A DNA stretch of 11,470 nt from Clostridia bacterium (GCA_900754795.1 CAAEEA010000002.1:1-11470); one strand, 5' to 3'. Positions 1 through 8,034 are shown, counted from the stretch's first letter. Notes: a model not told the origin generated them from the letters alone. Numbers and translations: made by a program.

Positions 1-432
1 CTTTTCCCTGTATATCGTAAGAATGTCGGCAAGAGTCTGAGTAGGATGATTGTGACCCCCGTCTCCGGCGTTTATGACAGGTATGAGCGAATTCTGAGCC
101 GCTACAAAAGGCGCTCCCTCATATGGATGGCGCATTGCTATTATATCAGCATAGCAGCTTATAACTCTGACGGTATCCGCCACGCTTTCTCCTTTAGAGA
201 CAGAAGAATTTCCGGCGTCCGAAAAACCTATGACGTGACCGCCCAGTTCGTACATGGCAGCCTCAAAGCTCAGTCTCGTCCTTGTGGACGGTTCATAAAA
301 AAGAGTCGCGAGTTTTTTCCCTTCGCATTTACGCGCGTATTTTTCCGGTTCTTCTATGATGTCCATCGCCGTGTCTATGAGACTGTCAAGCTCTGATACG
401 TTAAAATCAAGTATGCTGATGAGATCTCTCAT
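1..432 (-). CDS. pyrB: Aspartate carbamoyltransferase catalytic subunit, 3' end outside window
   Basis: Condenses carbamoyl phosphate with L-aspartate to N-carbamoyl-L-aspartate, the committed step of pyrimidine synthesis, in the cytosol. Only the first 144 codons are present; the frame stays open to base 1, about half of the roughly 300-residue family length. The carbamoyl-phosphate loop is visible as FYEPSTRTRLSFEAA (residues about 45-59), followed by a SVSKGES segment, MRHPYEGAP, and the HNHPTQTLADI motif near the cut end. The ATG at 432-430 overlaps the pyrE stop codon by one base (TAATG), and an AAAGGAG ribosome binding site lies 8 bases upstream, so translation is probably coupled to pyrE. 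It is the last visible gene of the pyr operon; in Bacillus subtilis pyrB instead comes near the front. Whether a regulatory subunit (pyrI) or carA follows cannot be seen. Confidence 0.96.
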   Translation of the reverse strand, partial: MRDLISILDFNVSELDSLIDTAMDIIEEPEKYARKCEGKKLATLFYEPSTRTRLSFEAAMYELGGHVIGFSDAGNSSVSKGESVADTVRVISCYADIIAMRHPYEGAPFVAAQNSLIPVINAGDGGHNHPTQTLADILTIYREK

Positions 433-1079
433 TATCTGCTCTCCTTTATCCAGCTTTCATCAGACGGATTATCTCTGAAAGCAATCAGTCTCCTGATGTC
501 TTCCGGTCTGATATATCCTTCTTCGGCGGCCACCTGGGCTATAACGTCAAAATTTGTCAGTGAAATATTTTTTACACCGGCCGCGGCCAGCCTTGCGACG
601 CCTTTTTTCATCCCATACGTAAAAATACTTGCCACGCCGAGGACTTCGGCTCCGGCAGCTCTGAGCACATTTACGGTATCAATTACGCTTCCTCCCGTAG
701 AGATCAGATCCTCGATCACTACTACTTTCTGTCCCTTTTCGAGTCTTCCTTCTATCTGATTCTTGCGTCCGTGATCCTTTGCTCCCGAACGCACATATCC
801 CATCGGCAGATCAAGCAGATGAGCGGTAATCGCGGCGTGAGCGATTCCGGCTGTCGCCGTTCCCATGAGGACCTGCGCTTCCGGGTAATTTTTTCTTATC
901 ACTTCGGCCAGACCTTTTTCTATATCTATCCTTACTTCCGGAGCGGTAAGGGTAAGCCTGTTATCGCAGTATACAGGGCTTTTAATGCCGCTTGCCCATG
1001 TAAACGGCTCTTCCGGGCGGAAAAACACTGCCTTTATGGAAAGAAGATCTTTTGCTGTTTTTTTCTGAATATTTTCCAT
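432..1079 (-). CDS. pyrE: Orotate phosphoribosyltransferase
   Basis: Transfers the phosphoribosyl group of PRPP to orotate to make orotidine 5'-monophosphate (OMP), the fifth step of UMP synthesis. The protein has 215 residues, the usual size. The type I phosphoribosyltransferase PRPP-binding motif is clear at residues 119-132 (VVVIEDLISTGGSV), with the adjacent acidic pair E123-D124. The flexible catalytic loop KDHGRKN lies at 101-107, and FTWASGIKSPVYCDNR near the N terminus is a family hallmark. The ATG is preceded by AAAGGAG, 7 bases upstream. It sits 29 bases after pyrF, the largest gap in the operon, and ends in the TAATG junction with pyrB. Nothing abnormal is seen. Confidence 0.98.
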   Translation of the reverse strand: MENIQKKTAKDLLSIKAVFFRPEEPFTWASGIKSPVYCDNRLTLTAPEVRIDIEKGLAEVIRKNYPEAQVLMGTATAGIAHAAITAHLLDLPMGYVRSGAKDHGRKNQIEGRLEKGQKVVVIEDLISTGGSVIDTVNVLRAAGAEVLGVASIFTYGMKKGVARLAAAGVKNISLTNFDVIAQVAAEEGYIRPEDIRRLIAFRDNPSDESWIKESR

Positions 1080-1108
1080 TTTGGGTCTCCTTTATTTTAA
1101 AGTAAAAA

Positions 1109-1810
1109 TCATTTTCCTGTAAATTCTCTCACGCACCTGTCATACACGCTCACCGGATCATCAGCCCCGGTGACAGGGCGTCCCACCACGATGTAATCTG
1201 AGCCTATCTGTCTGGCCTGCGCCGGCGTCATTATCCTTTTCTGATCGTCAGATACGCTGTCGGCAAATCTGATACCGGGAGTGACCGTCAAAAAATCTCT
1301 TCCGCATTTGCCATGGACTCTTTCTGCTTCAGCAGGAGAACATACGACACCGTCAAGGCCGGCGTTTTTCGCCGTCATGGCGTAATGCATCACCACGTCC
1401 TCTAAAGGCTCATGTATCATCAGGTCTCTTTCCATTGATTCCTGATCCGTTGATGTCAGCTGGGTCACAGCTATGAGCAGCGGTCTTGTCCCGTCAGGTC
1501 TTGTAAGACCTTCAAGAGCTCCCTTCATCATGGCGGCGGTACCCGCGGCATGAACGTTGCACATGTCAATATCAAGTCCGGAAAGGACGGCCATTGCTTT
1601 TTTTACCGTATTTGGTATGTCGTGAAGTTTGAGGTCAAGGAATATCCTGTGTCCCCTTTTCTTAATCTCTCTTACTATGTCCGGACCTTCCGAATAAAAC
1701 AGCTCCATTCCTATCTTGACGAAAGGCTTTTTGTCTGTAAACAGATCGAGAAATCTGAGAGTTTTCTCAGCGCTGTCAAAGTCGCAGGCAATTATCACGT
1801 CTTTTCCCAT
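1109..1810 (-). CDS. pyrF: Orotidine 5'-phosphate decarboxylase
   Basis: Decarboxylates OMP to UMP, the last step of the pathway; a cytosolic TIM-barrel dimer in the family. The protein has 233 residues, typical of the short bacterial (group 1) form. The catalytic D-x-K-x-x-D array is present as DLKLHD at residues 59-64 (D59, K61, D64), and the N-terminal ACDFDS strand carries the expected substrate Asp. The phosphate-gripping segment near the C terminus is recognisable in TPGIRF and VVGRPVTG. The start ATG overlaps the pyrD TGA by one base (TGATG). Its AGGAGG ribosome binding site lies inside the last codons of pyrD, so the two genes are likely translationally coupled. Confidence 0.98.
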   Translation of the reverse strand: MGKDVIIACDFDSAEKTLRFLDLFTDKKPFVKIGMELFYSEGPDIVREIKKRGHRIFLDLKLHDIPNTVKKAMAVLSGLDIDMCNVHAAGTAAMMKGALEGLTRPDGTRPLLIAVTQLTSTDQESMERDLMIHEPLEDVVMHYAMTAKNAGLDGVVCSPAEAERVHGKCGRDFLTVTPGIRFADSVSDDQKRIMTPAQARQIGSDYIVVGRPVTGADDPVSVYDRCVREFTGK

Positions 1811-2721
1811 CAGAGCGCACCTCCTGTTATGTCTTTAAGTGAATCTATTCCGTACTTTTCCATTACGCGGGGAAGTTCCCGTATTATATCCCGGCAGGCA
1901 TAAGGTTCCACAAGGTTGGCCGCTCCCACCTGAACTGCTGTAGCTCCCGCCAGCATCATTTCTATCACGTCTTCCGCCGATGAAACGCCCCCTATTCCTA
2001 TCACCGGAATCTTTACCGAAGAAGCCGCCTGATATACCATCCTCAGCGCTACCGGAAAAACCGCTTTTCCGGAAAATCCGCCCATTTTATTGGCTATAAC
2101 AGGTTTTCGGCTCTTAAGATCTATCCTCATGCCAAGCAGCGTGTTTATAAGGCTCAGGCCGTCTGCTCCCGCCTCTTCACACGCCTGAGCAATCTCGGTG
2201 ATATCGGTGACATTAGGCGAAAGTTTGATGATGACCGGTTTTTTTACTTTGCTCTTAACAGCCGATGTCACTTCCGCGGCCGCCTCGGGACATGTTCCGA
2301 AAGTCATGCCTCCGCCGTGGACATTGGGACAGCTCACATTTACTTCAAGCCATCCCACCTGGTCGCATTTGTCCAGTTTTTCGCATACCTCAACGTACTC
2401 GTCAACAGAAAACCCGCTGACATTGGCCATGACTTTTTTGTGAAAAACTTTCCTAAGCTTTGGCAGTTCTTCTTCAATCACTTTATCCACACCGGGGTTT
2501 TGAAGTCCGACGGCATTTATCATGCCGCCTTCACATTCGGCGATACGCGGCGTCGGATTGCCGAATCTGGGCGCCGCTGTCGTTCCTTTAAAGGAGAAAG
2601 TGCCGAGCACGTTTATATCATAAAGCTCAGCGAATTCATAACCGTAGCCGAATGTTCCGCTGGCGGCCATCACTGGATTCTCCAGCTCTATGCCGCACAG
2701 CTCTACATTCATTTTTGCCAT
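1810..2721 (-). CDS. pyrD: Dihydroorotate dehydrogenase B, catalytic subunit
   Basis: Oxidises dihydroorotate to orotate using FMN. As a class 1B enzyme it passes electrons through PyrK to NAD+ rather than to quinone or fumarate. The protein has 303 residues in a TIM-barrel fold. The catalytic base is Cys131 in NVSCPNVHGGG (class 1 enzymes use Cys, class 2 use Ser). FMN-contact elements are seen in AASGTFGYG (19-27), KLSPN (166-170), the NTLLGMRI segment, and IGIGGVSSAEDV (241-252). I chose the ATG at 2721, which has AAAGGAGG 7 bases upstream. An in-frame extension to 2760 would bury that site, and the ATG at 2712 is too far from it. The chosen start overlaps the end of pyrK by 13 bases, fitting co-production of the two subunits of one heterotetramer. 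Confidence 0.97.
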   Translation of the reverse strand: MAKMNVELCGIELENPVMAASGTFGYGYEFAELYDINVLGTFSFKGTTAAPRFGNPTPRIAECEGGMINAVGLQNPGVDKVIEEELPKLRKVFHKKVMANVSGFSVDEYVEVCEKLDKCDQVGWLEVNVSCPNVHGGGMTFGTCPEAAAEVTSAVKSKVKKPVIIKLSPNVTDITEIAQACEEAGADGLSLINTLLGMRIDLKSRKPVIANKMGGFSGKAVFPVALRMVYQAASSVKIPVIGIGGVSSAEDVIEMMLAGATAVQVGAANLVEPYACRDIIRELPRVMEKYGIDSLKDITGGAL

Positions 2722-3440
2722 ATGATTTCCTCCTTTCTCAGTACGGGACCGTCTTTGCATATTCTTTTGCTGCCGTAAAGAGTCTCACAGGAACATCCCA
2801 TACACGCGCCGAAACCGCATCCCATTCTTTCTTCAAAACTCAGCTGTCCTCCTGTTTTTGACGCGTCGCTCACGGCTTTGAGCATTGGCTGAGGACCGCA
2901 GGCGTAAAAATAGGAATATTCCCTGTTCATAGCGTCGGTCACAAATCCTCTGATTCCGTAAGACCCGTCGGCGGTGGTCACTGTAACATCAGCGCCCAGA
3001 TTTCTGAATTCGTCTTCAAGAAATACTTCTGCGGCTGTGTTGAACCCCAGTATGACCTGAGGCTTCTTTCCCTGTTCCATAAGCCGGCGCGCCAGCAGGT
3101 ACATCGGAGGAACGCCCGCGCCGCCGCCGATCAGCAGCGGCATGTCTCCGGAAGGTTCAGTGTCATATCCGTTTCCAAGACCCGTGAGCAGATCCAGCTC
3201 TCCGCCGGTCATTTCCGCCATGGCTTTTGTCCCTCTGCCTACGATCTTATATATTATGGTCAGGCGGTCACCTTCCACGTCACAGACGGAGATGGGCCTG
3301 CGGAGAAAGAATCCTTCCAGCCGGATATTTACAAACTGTCCCGGTGAAGTGATCCGGGAAGTATCCCCGGAAAGCACCATCTTCATCACATCTTCCGTAA
3401 GGGGAATGTTTTCTACTATCTTGAATTTTCCCTGCTTCAT
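2709..3440 (-). CDS. pyrK: Dihydroorotate dehydrogenase B, electron transfer subunit
   Basis: Carries FAD and a [2Fe-2S] cluster and moves electrons from the FMN of PyrD to NAD+. The protein has 243 residues and belongs to the ferredoxin-reductase superfamily. The FAD-binding RRPIS motif is at residues 47-51, and the nucleotide-binding glycine loop GGGAGVPP at 105-112. CGPQPML (181-187) is the conserved NAD-domain turn. The C-terminal cluster site has Cys208, Cys213, Cys216 and Cys228 in the expected C-x4-C-x2-C-x(n)-C spacing, with an additional Cys218 beside it. The ATG is preceded by GGAGG. It follows carB by 21 bases and its last 13 bases overlap pyrD. Presence of pyrK defines the PyrD here as NAD-linked type 1B, common in Gram-positive bacteria and able to work without oxygen. 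Confidence 0.97.
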   Translation of the reverse strand: MKQGKFKIVENIPLTEDVMKMVLSGDTSRITSPGQFVNIRLEGFFLRRPISVCDVEGDRLTIIYKIVGRGTKAMAEMTGGELDLLTGLGNGYDTEPSGDMPLLIGGGAGVPPMYLLARRLMEQGKKPQVILGFNTAAEVFLEDEFRNLGADVTVTTADGSYGIRGFVTDAMNREYSYFYACGPQPMLKAVSDASKTGGQLSFEERMGCGFGACMGCSCETLYGSKRICKDGPVLRKEEIIWQK

Positions 3441-3461
3441 CTGTTTTCCTCCGCCTCACAT

Positions 3462-6400
3462 CTACGCGTCTATGGTAGAAATCCTCAGCGTAGTCTCTTC
3501 CAGAACATCCAGAAGCACTTTAACGGTATCAAGCGCCGTAAACATGGTCACGTTATTTTCGATGGCATATTTTCTGATCAGATAACCGTCGTTTTCCTGG
3601 CCGGTAGATCCTATATCGCTGGTGTTAATAACATAGGAAATATGACCCTGACGAATAGATCTCTCTATTTCATCGCTGCCCTCGCTGATCTTTTTAAGGA
3701 CCCTTGTCCTTATGCCGTTATTTTTAAGGAATCTGGCTGTTCCCGCCGTAGCTTCAATATTGAATCCCAGGTCGTAAAACCTGCGTATCAGAGGAAGCGC
3801 TTCTTCTTTGTCCTTGTCGGCTATGGTCACAAACACCGTTCCGTAATTTTGCAGTTTCATGCCCGAAGCCTGCAGTCCCTTGTACAGCGCTCTGTTGAGC
3901 TTGTCATCGTATCCTATGGCTTCTCCCGTAGATTTCATTTCAGGCGAAAGATACGCGTCTATCCCTCTTATCTTGTTGAATGAAAATACAGGCACCTTTA
4001 CATACCACCTCTTTTTTTCATCCGGATAAATATCAAATATTCCCAGTTCTTTAAGGCTCTTGCCCAGTATTACCTCTGTAGCGATATCCGCCAGGCTGTA
4101 TCCCGTTGCCTTGGAAAGGAACGGTACGGTCCTTGAAGATCTCGGATTCACCTCTATGACAAACACGTTCTCGTCTTTGTCGACGATGAACTGAATATTG
4201 TAAAGACCTACAATGCCGATACCCAGCCCGAGTTTTCTGGCGTACTGCAATATGATCCCCTTTACCCTGTCGGAAATGCTGAACGCCGGATATACGCTTA
4301 TAGAGTCTCCGCTGTGAATTCCCGTCCTCTCCACCAGTTCCATGATCCCCGGTACGAATACGCTGCGCCCGTCGCATATGGCGTCCACTTCTACTTCTTT
4401 GCCGATTATGTATTTGTCTACCAGAACCGGTTTGTCTTCATCTATCTCAACGGCTGTTTTGAGATAATGCCTCAGCTGCGCCTCGTCACCCACGATCTGC
4501 ATGGCGCGTCCGCCGAGAACAAAGCTCGGTCTTACAAGCACCGGATAACCTATGTCCGCGGCAGCCTTTACTCCATCTTCTATCTTTGTCACGGCCCTGC
4601 CCTTTGGCTGAGGGATTTGCAGCTCTTCAAGGATCTTTTCAAAGCTGTCCCTGTTTTCTGCCTTTTCTATAGCGTCACAGTCTGTCCCTATGATTCTGAC
4701 GCCTCTTTTTCTGAGAGGCTCCGCCAGATTGATCGCGGTCTGGCCTCCGAGAGAAGCTATGACTCCTTCGGGCTTTTCAAAGTCTATGATATTCATAACG
4801 TCTTCGGCAGTCAGCGGTTCAAAATAGAGCTTGTCCCCTGTGGTATAATCTGTCGATACGGTTTCAGGGTTGTTATTGATTATTATGGCCTCATACCCGG
4901 CTTTTTTGATGGTCATTACGGCGTGAACCGTCGAATAGTCAAATTCTACTCCCTGCCCTATCCTTATCGGACCGGCGCCGAGGACAACTATCTTTTTCTT
5001 TCCGGTCAGCTTTGAATCATTGTCTCCGCTGTAAGACGAGTAGAAATACGGTATATAAGCTCCCGTATGAAGGGTGTCCACCATTCTGAAAACAGGCATG
5101 AGCTTTTCTGTCTTTCTCATGCTGTATATTTCCATCTCGTCTGTGTTCCACAGACGGGCTATGAATTTATCCGAAAATCCCATCATTTTGGCAGAGATCA
5201 GAGCCTGACTGTCTTTCACTTTTTCCCGCAGCTCTTTTTCCTTGTCGGTTATTCTCTTTACCGCTTCAAGGAAATATGAAGTAATCATCGTCACCTCATG
5301 GAGCTTTTCAACGCTTACTCCTTTTCTCAGGAGCTCCGCTACGGCGAAAATATTATCATCTCTGAACTCTCCGATATATTTCAGCAGTTCGTCTTCCGTC
5401 ATCTTGTCAAATTTTTCAAGATACAGATGATCCGCTCCTGTTTCAAGAGAGCGCACGGATTTAAGAAGGCATTCCTCAAGATTTGAACCGATTCCCATTA
5501 CTTCTCCCGTCGCCTTCATCTGAGTGCCGAGCAGATTAGGCGCCTGAGTAAATTTATCAAACGGGAATCTTGGCAGTTTGGCTACCACATAATCAAGGGA
5601 CGGCTCTTTCGCGGCCGTGGTATTGGCAATCTGTATCTCGTCGAGAGACATGCCGACAGCGATCTTGGCCGTCACTCTGGCTATCGGATAACCGCTGGCC
5701 TTGGACGCCAGCGCTGATGACCTTGAAACTCTCGGGTTAACTTCTATCAGATAATATTCACTCGTTTCAGGATGAAGAGCGAACTGAACGTTGCATCCGC
5801 CTTCTATCCTGAGTTCTCTGATTATCTTGATGGCGCTGTCATTGAGCATTTTCAGGTCGTGGTCGCTGAGAGTCATTATGGGAGCGACCACGATAGAGTC
5901 TCCCGTATGTACGCCTACAGGATCCACGTTTTCCATGCCGCAGATAGTTATGGCCTTGTCATTGGAGTCTCTCATTACCTCGAATTCGATCTCCTTAAAA
6001 CCTTTTACGCTCTTTTCAACCAGCACCTGATGCACAGGGGAAAGTTTGAACGCGTTGGCTCCTATTTCTTCCAGCTCCGCTTCGTCAGAAGCAAATCCTC
6101 CTCCCGTGCCTCCGAGGGTAAACGCCGGTCTGAGCACTACGGGATAGCCGATCTTTTCAGCGGCTTCCTTTGCTTCTTCTATATCATAGGTTATCTGTGA
6201 AGGTATTACCGGTTCTCCTATGGACTGGCACATTTCCTTAAACAGTTCACGGTCTTCCGCTCTTTCTATGCTCTCGCTGCTCGTTCCCAGCAGTTCTACG
6301 CGGCATTCTTTGAGAACGCCTTTTCTTTCGAGCTGCATGGCCAGATTGAGACCCGTCTGTCCTCCTATGCCCGGCACTATGGCGTCAGGTCTTTCATATC

Positions 6401-6635
6401 TGAGTATCTTTGCCACATATTCAAGGGTAAGAGGCTCCATATACACCTTATCGGCTATAGCCGTATCTGTCATTATAGTGGCCGGATTGGAGTTTACAAG
6501 TACAACTTCATATCCTTCTTCTTTAAGGGCGAGGCACGCCTGCGTACCCGCGTAATCAAATTCGGCCGCCTGACCTATCACTATAGGGCCCGAGCCGATT
6601 ATGAGTATTTTTTTGAGGTCTGTTCTCTTTGCCAT
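3462..6635 (-). CDS. carB: Carbamoyl-phosphate synthase large subunit
   Basis: Makes carbamoyl phosphate from bicarbonate, ammonia and two ATP; ammonia normally comes through a tunnel from the glutaminase subunit CarA. The protein has 1057 residues, close to the usual size and apparently intact. The two homologous synthetase halves are visible: an N-terminal half with SGPIVIGQAAEFDYAG (15-30), RPAFTLGGTGGGF (169-181) and EVNPRVSRSSAL (298-309), and a second half with AGPIRIGQGVEFDYS (554-568), RPSFVLGGRAM (702-712) and EVNPRSSRTVPFL (828-840). Residues from about 930 form the MGS-like allosteric domain that binds nucleotide effectors in relatives. The ATG has AAGGAG upstream and follows pyrC by 17 bases. 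Oddity: carA, usually the adjacent upstream gene, is absent from this window. Confidence 0.98.
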   Translation of the reverse strand: MAKRTDLKKILIIGSGPIVIGQAAEFDYAGTQACLALKEEGYEVVLVNSNPATIMTDTAIADKVYMEPLTLEYVAKILRYERPDAIVPGIGGQTGLNLAMQLERKGVLKECRVELLGTSSESIERAEDRELFKEMCQSIGEPVIPSQITYDIEEAKEAAEKIGYPVVLRPAFTLGGTGGGFASDEAELEEIGANAFKLSPVHQVLVEKSVKGFKEIEFEVMRDSNDKAITICGMENVDPVGVHTGDSIVVAPIMTLSDHDLKMLNDSAIKIIRELRIEGGCNVQFALHPETSEYYLIEVNPRVSRSSALASKASGYPIARVTAKIAVGMSLDEIQIANTTAAKEPSLDYVVAKLPRFPFDKFTQAPNLLGTQMKATGEVMGIGSNLEECLLKSVRSLETGADHLYLEKFDKMTEDELLKYIGEFRDDNIFAVAELLRKGVSVEKLHEVTMITSYFLEAVKRITDKEKELREKVKDSQALISAKMMGFSDKFIARLWNTDEMEIYSMRKTEKLMPVFRMVDTLHTGAYIPYFYSSYSGDNDSKLTGKKKIVVLGAGPIRIGQGVEFDYSTVHAVMTIKKAGYEAIIINNNPETVSTDYTTGDKLYFEPLTAEDVMNIIDFEKPEGVIASLGGQTAINLAEPLRKRGVRIIGTDCDAIEKAENRDSFEKILEELQIPQPKGRAVTKIEDGVKAAADIGYPVLVRPSFVLGGRAMQIVGDEAQLRHYLKTAVEIDEDKPVLVDKYIIGKEVEVDAICDGRSVFVPGIMELVERTGIHSGDSISVYPAFSISDRVKGIILQYARKLGLGIGIVGLYNIQFIVDKDENVFVIEVNPRSSRTVPFLSKATGYSLADIATEVILGKSLKELGIFDIYPDEKKRWYVKVPVFSFNKIRGIDAYLSPEMKSTGEAIGYDDKLNRALYKGLQASGMKLQNYGTVFVTIADKDKEEALPLIRRFYDLGFNIEATAGTARFLKNNGIRTRVLKKISEGSDEIERSIRQGHISYVINTSDIGSTGQENDGYLIRKYAIENNVTMFTALDTVKVLLDVLEETTLRISTIDA

Positions 6636-6652
6636 TTTATCATCTCCTTGAT

Positions 6653-7879
6653 CTATTTAAACACAATTTTGCCATTATACACTGTCAGCATACATTTGCC
6701 GTATACTTCTCTGCCTTCAAAGGGGGTGGCTTTTCCCGCTGAAAGGAAATCCGCCGGATCTATGACGTTCTTTTCCATGCTCCATATGGAAAAGTCATTG
6801 CCCAGTGGAATACCGAATCTTTTTCTCGGATTTATCACCATGAGCTCCATGAGTTTTTCCATGGAGATTACTCCCTGTCTTACCAGATATGTATATAAAA
6901 GAGGAAAAGCTGTCTCTAACCCTACTATTCCGAAAGCGCTGTCTCTTAGACCCCCGGCCTTTTCGGCCGCCGAGTGAGGCGCGTGGTCGGTAGCTATCAT
7001 GTCTATCGTTCCGTCTCTTACTCCGCTGATAAGCGCCTCCCTGTCCCGTCTGTCTCTCAGAGGCGGGTTCATTTTAAATCTGCCGTCTTCTTTGAGGTCG
7101 CTGTCATCGAGTATCAGATAATGGGGCGCGGTCTCACATGTCACGTTAACGCCCCTTGCTTTTGCTTCCCTTATAATATCAACGCTTTCCCGGGCAGATA
7201 TATGACATACGTGATAAGCGCATCCTGTTTCTTCGGCCAGCTTAATATCTCTTGCTATCTGACCGTATTCGCTCTCTGAACATATGCCTCTGTGACCGTG
7301 CCGGATCGCGTAAGAGCCGTCATGGATATATCCTCCCCTCAGCAGGCTGTTATCTTCGCAGTGGGCGACTATCATTCTGTTTAAAGACGCGGCGGTACTC
7401 ATGGCGAGGCGCATCATTTCTTCTGACTGTACGCCTCTGCCGTCGTCGGAAAAAGCTATGGCCTGGTCTGCCAGTTCTTTCATTGGTACCAGTTTCTCTC
7501 CCTTTTCACCTGCGGTTATTGACGCATAAGGATAGACCGCGATACAGGCGTCTTCGTCGATGATTTTTTTCTGCAGCCTGAGATTCTCCGGGCTGTCGGG
7601 CACGGGATCAAGGTTCGGCATTGTACATACGGCCGTATATCCTCCCCGGGCCGCTGCCCTGCATCCGCTTGCGATGGTCTCTTTATAAGAAAACCCCGGT
7701 TCTCTGAAATGTACATGTACATCACAGAAACCGGGGAAAATAAAATACTCCTCGCTGTTAAGGGAGCTTACGGTATCAAACAGTTCGTCCTCAAGAGAAA
7801 AAATATCCGCGGCGGTCTGACTTGTTATCGTTTTTTTCGGTCTGTCGAATCTCTTCATTCTGATTTTGAACCCTTTCAC
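6653..7879 (-). CDS. pyrC: Dihydroorotase (class I)
   Basis: Cyclises N-carbamoyl-aspartate to dihydroorotate; a zinc amidohydrolase. With the chosen GTG start it has 408 residues. Metal and catalytic positions in that numbering are H55 and H57 (DVHVHFREPG), D145 (FSDDG, where other classes have a carboxylated Lys), H173 (AHCED), H226 (CHIS) and D298 (ATDHAPH); KMNPPLR is the substrate loop. The start is uncertain. The frame is open to 7918, but that stretch is the attenuator terminator and the TTG and ATG there lack a ribosome binding site. GTG at 7879 has AGGA 7 bases upstream and lets KGFKI serve as the usual first beta strand. ATG at 7858 has AAAGGG 13 bases upstream and is the alternative. 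First gene of the pyr operon. The N-terminal region before the barrel is poorly conserved. Confidence 0.95.
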   Translation of the reverse strand: MKGFKIRMKRFDRPKKTITSQTAADIFSLEDELFDTVSSLNSEEYFIFPGFCDVHVHFREPGFSYKETIASGCRAAARGGYTAVCTMPNLDPVPDSPENLRLQKKIIDEDACIAVYPYASITAGEKGEKLVPMKELADQAIAFSDDGRGVQSEEMMRLAMSTAASLNRMIVAHCEDNSLLRGGYIHDGSYAIRHGHRGICSESEYGQIARDIKLAEETGCAYHVCHISARESVDIIREAKARGVNVTCETAPHYLILDDSDLKEDGRFKMNPPLRDRRDREALISGVRDGTIDMIATDHAPHSAAEKAGGLRDSAFGIVGLETAFPLLYTYLVRQGVISMEKLMELMVINPRKRFGIPLGNDFSIWSMEKNVIDPADFLSAGKATPFEGREVYGKCMLTVYNGKIVFK

Positions 7880-7907
7880 AAAAAAATCCTGCCTTACGGC
7901 AAGATTT
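7880..7907 (-). terminator. Attenuator terminator in the pyr leader
   Basis: Reading the minus strand, AAATCTTGCC (7907-7898), loop GTAA, and GGCAGGATTT (7893-7884) pair over 10 bases with one G-U, and the 3' arm runs straight into a tract of seven T (7886-7880). This is a classical intrinsic terminator placed just before the pyrC coding region. Its 5' arm is also the partner of the upstream antiterminator sequence, so it forms only when that pairing is blocked. Confidence 0.9.
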
Positions 7908-8000
7908 TTACGCATCAAGATAACAGGCGCAAAGCCCGTTTTGAAACTATTTTATCAAATCTTGCCGATCTCTCTGTATCGGTTTTAAAGATTTATTCCT
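7880..8000 (-). promoter_or_regulatory. PyrR-type transcription attenuator leader of the pyr operon
   Basis: The leader RNA shows three alternative elements. (1) A PyrR-binding hairpin (anti-antiterminator) at 7994-7957: lower stem AAATCTT with AAGATTT, an asymmetric bulge (TAAAA opposite C), upper stem CCGAT with ATCGG, and terminal loop ACAGAGAG, close to the CAGAGAGG core of known PyrR sites and followed by GCAAG. (2) An antiterminator: CGGCAAGATTT (7967-7957) is an exact 11-base complement of AAATCTTGCCG (7907-7897). (3) The terminator at 7907-7880. Between them a small hairpin AACGGGC/GCCTGTT (7940-7922) would sit in the antiterminator loop. In the known mechanism, UMP- or UTP-loaded PyrR stabilises element 1, frees the terminator and stops transcription when pyrimidines are plentiful. 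PyrR itself is not encoded here; its involvement is inferred from the RNA. Confidence 0.87.
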
Positions 8001-8005
8001 GTAAT

Positions 8006-8034
8006 AGGGTAGCACATCGCCCGTCGGTTGTCAA
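8006..8034 (-). promoter_or_regulatory. Sigma-A type promoter of the pyr operon
   Basis: Perfect -35 TTGACA at 8034-8029, a 17-base spacer, and -10 TACCCT at 8011-8006 with an extended TGn element directly before it. The start of transcription is expected near 8000-7998. That places the attenuator immediately downstream and gives an untranslated leader of about 120 bases. The -35 begins about 40 bases beyond the stop codon of the upstream amidohydrolase gene. Confidence 0.85.

Noticed and set aside
46..396. Plus-strand 116-codon frame at the left end
   Set aside because: It is antisense to pyrB, whose conserved motifs read without interruption on the minus strand.
2722..2760. N-terminal extension of pyrD to 2760
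   Set aside because: It would lie inside pyrK and contain the AAAGGAGG that serves the ATG at 2721. Known class 1B enzymes begin near that point.
7880..7918. Upstream extension of pyrC to TTG 7918 or ATG 7915
   Set aside because: These codons are the attenuator terminator, no ribosome binding site precedes them, and later starts are better placed.
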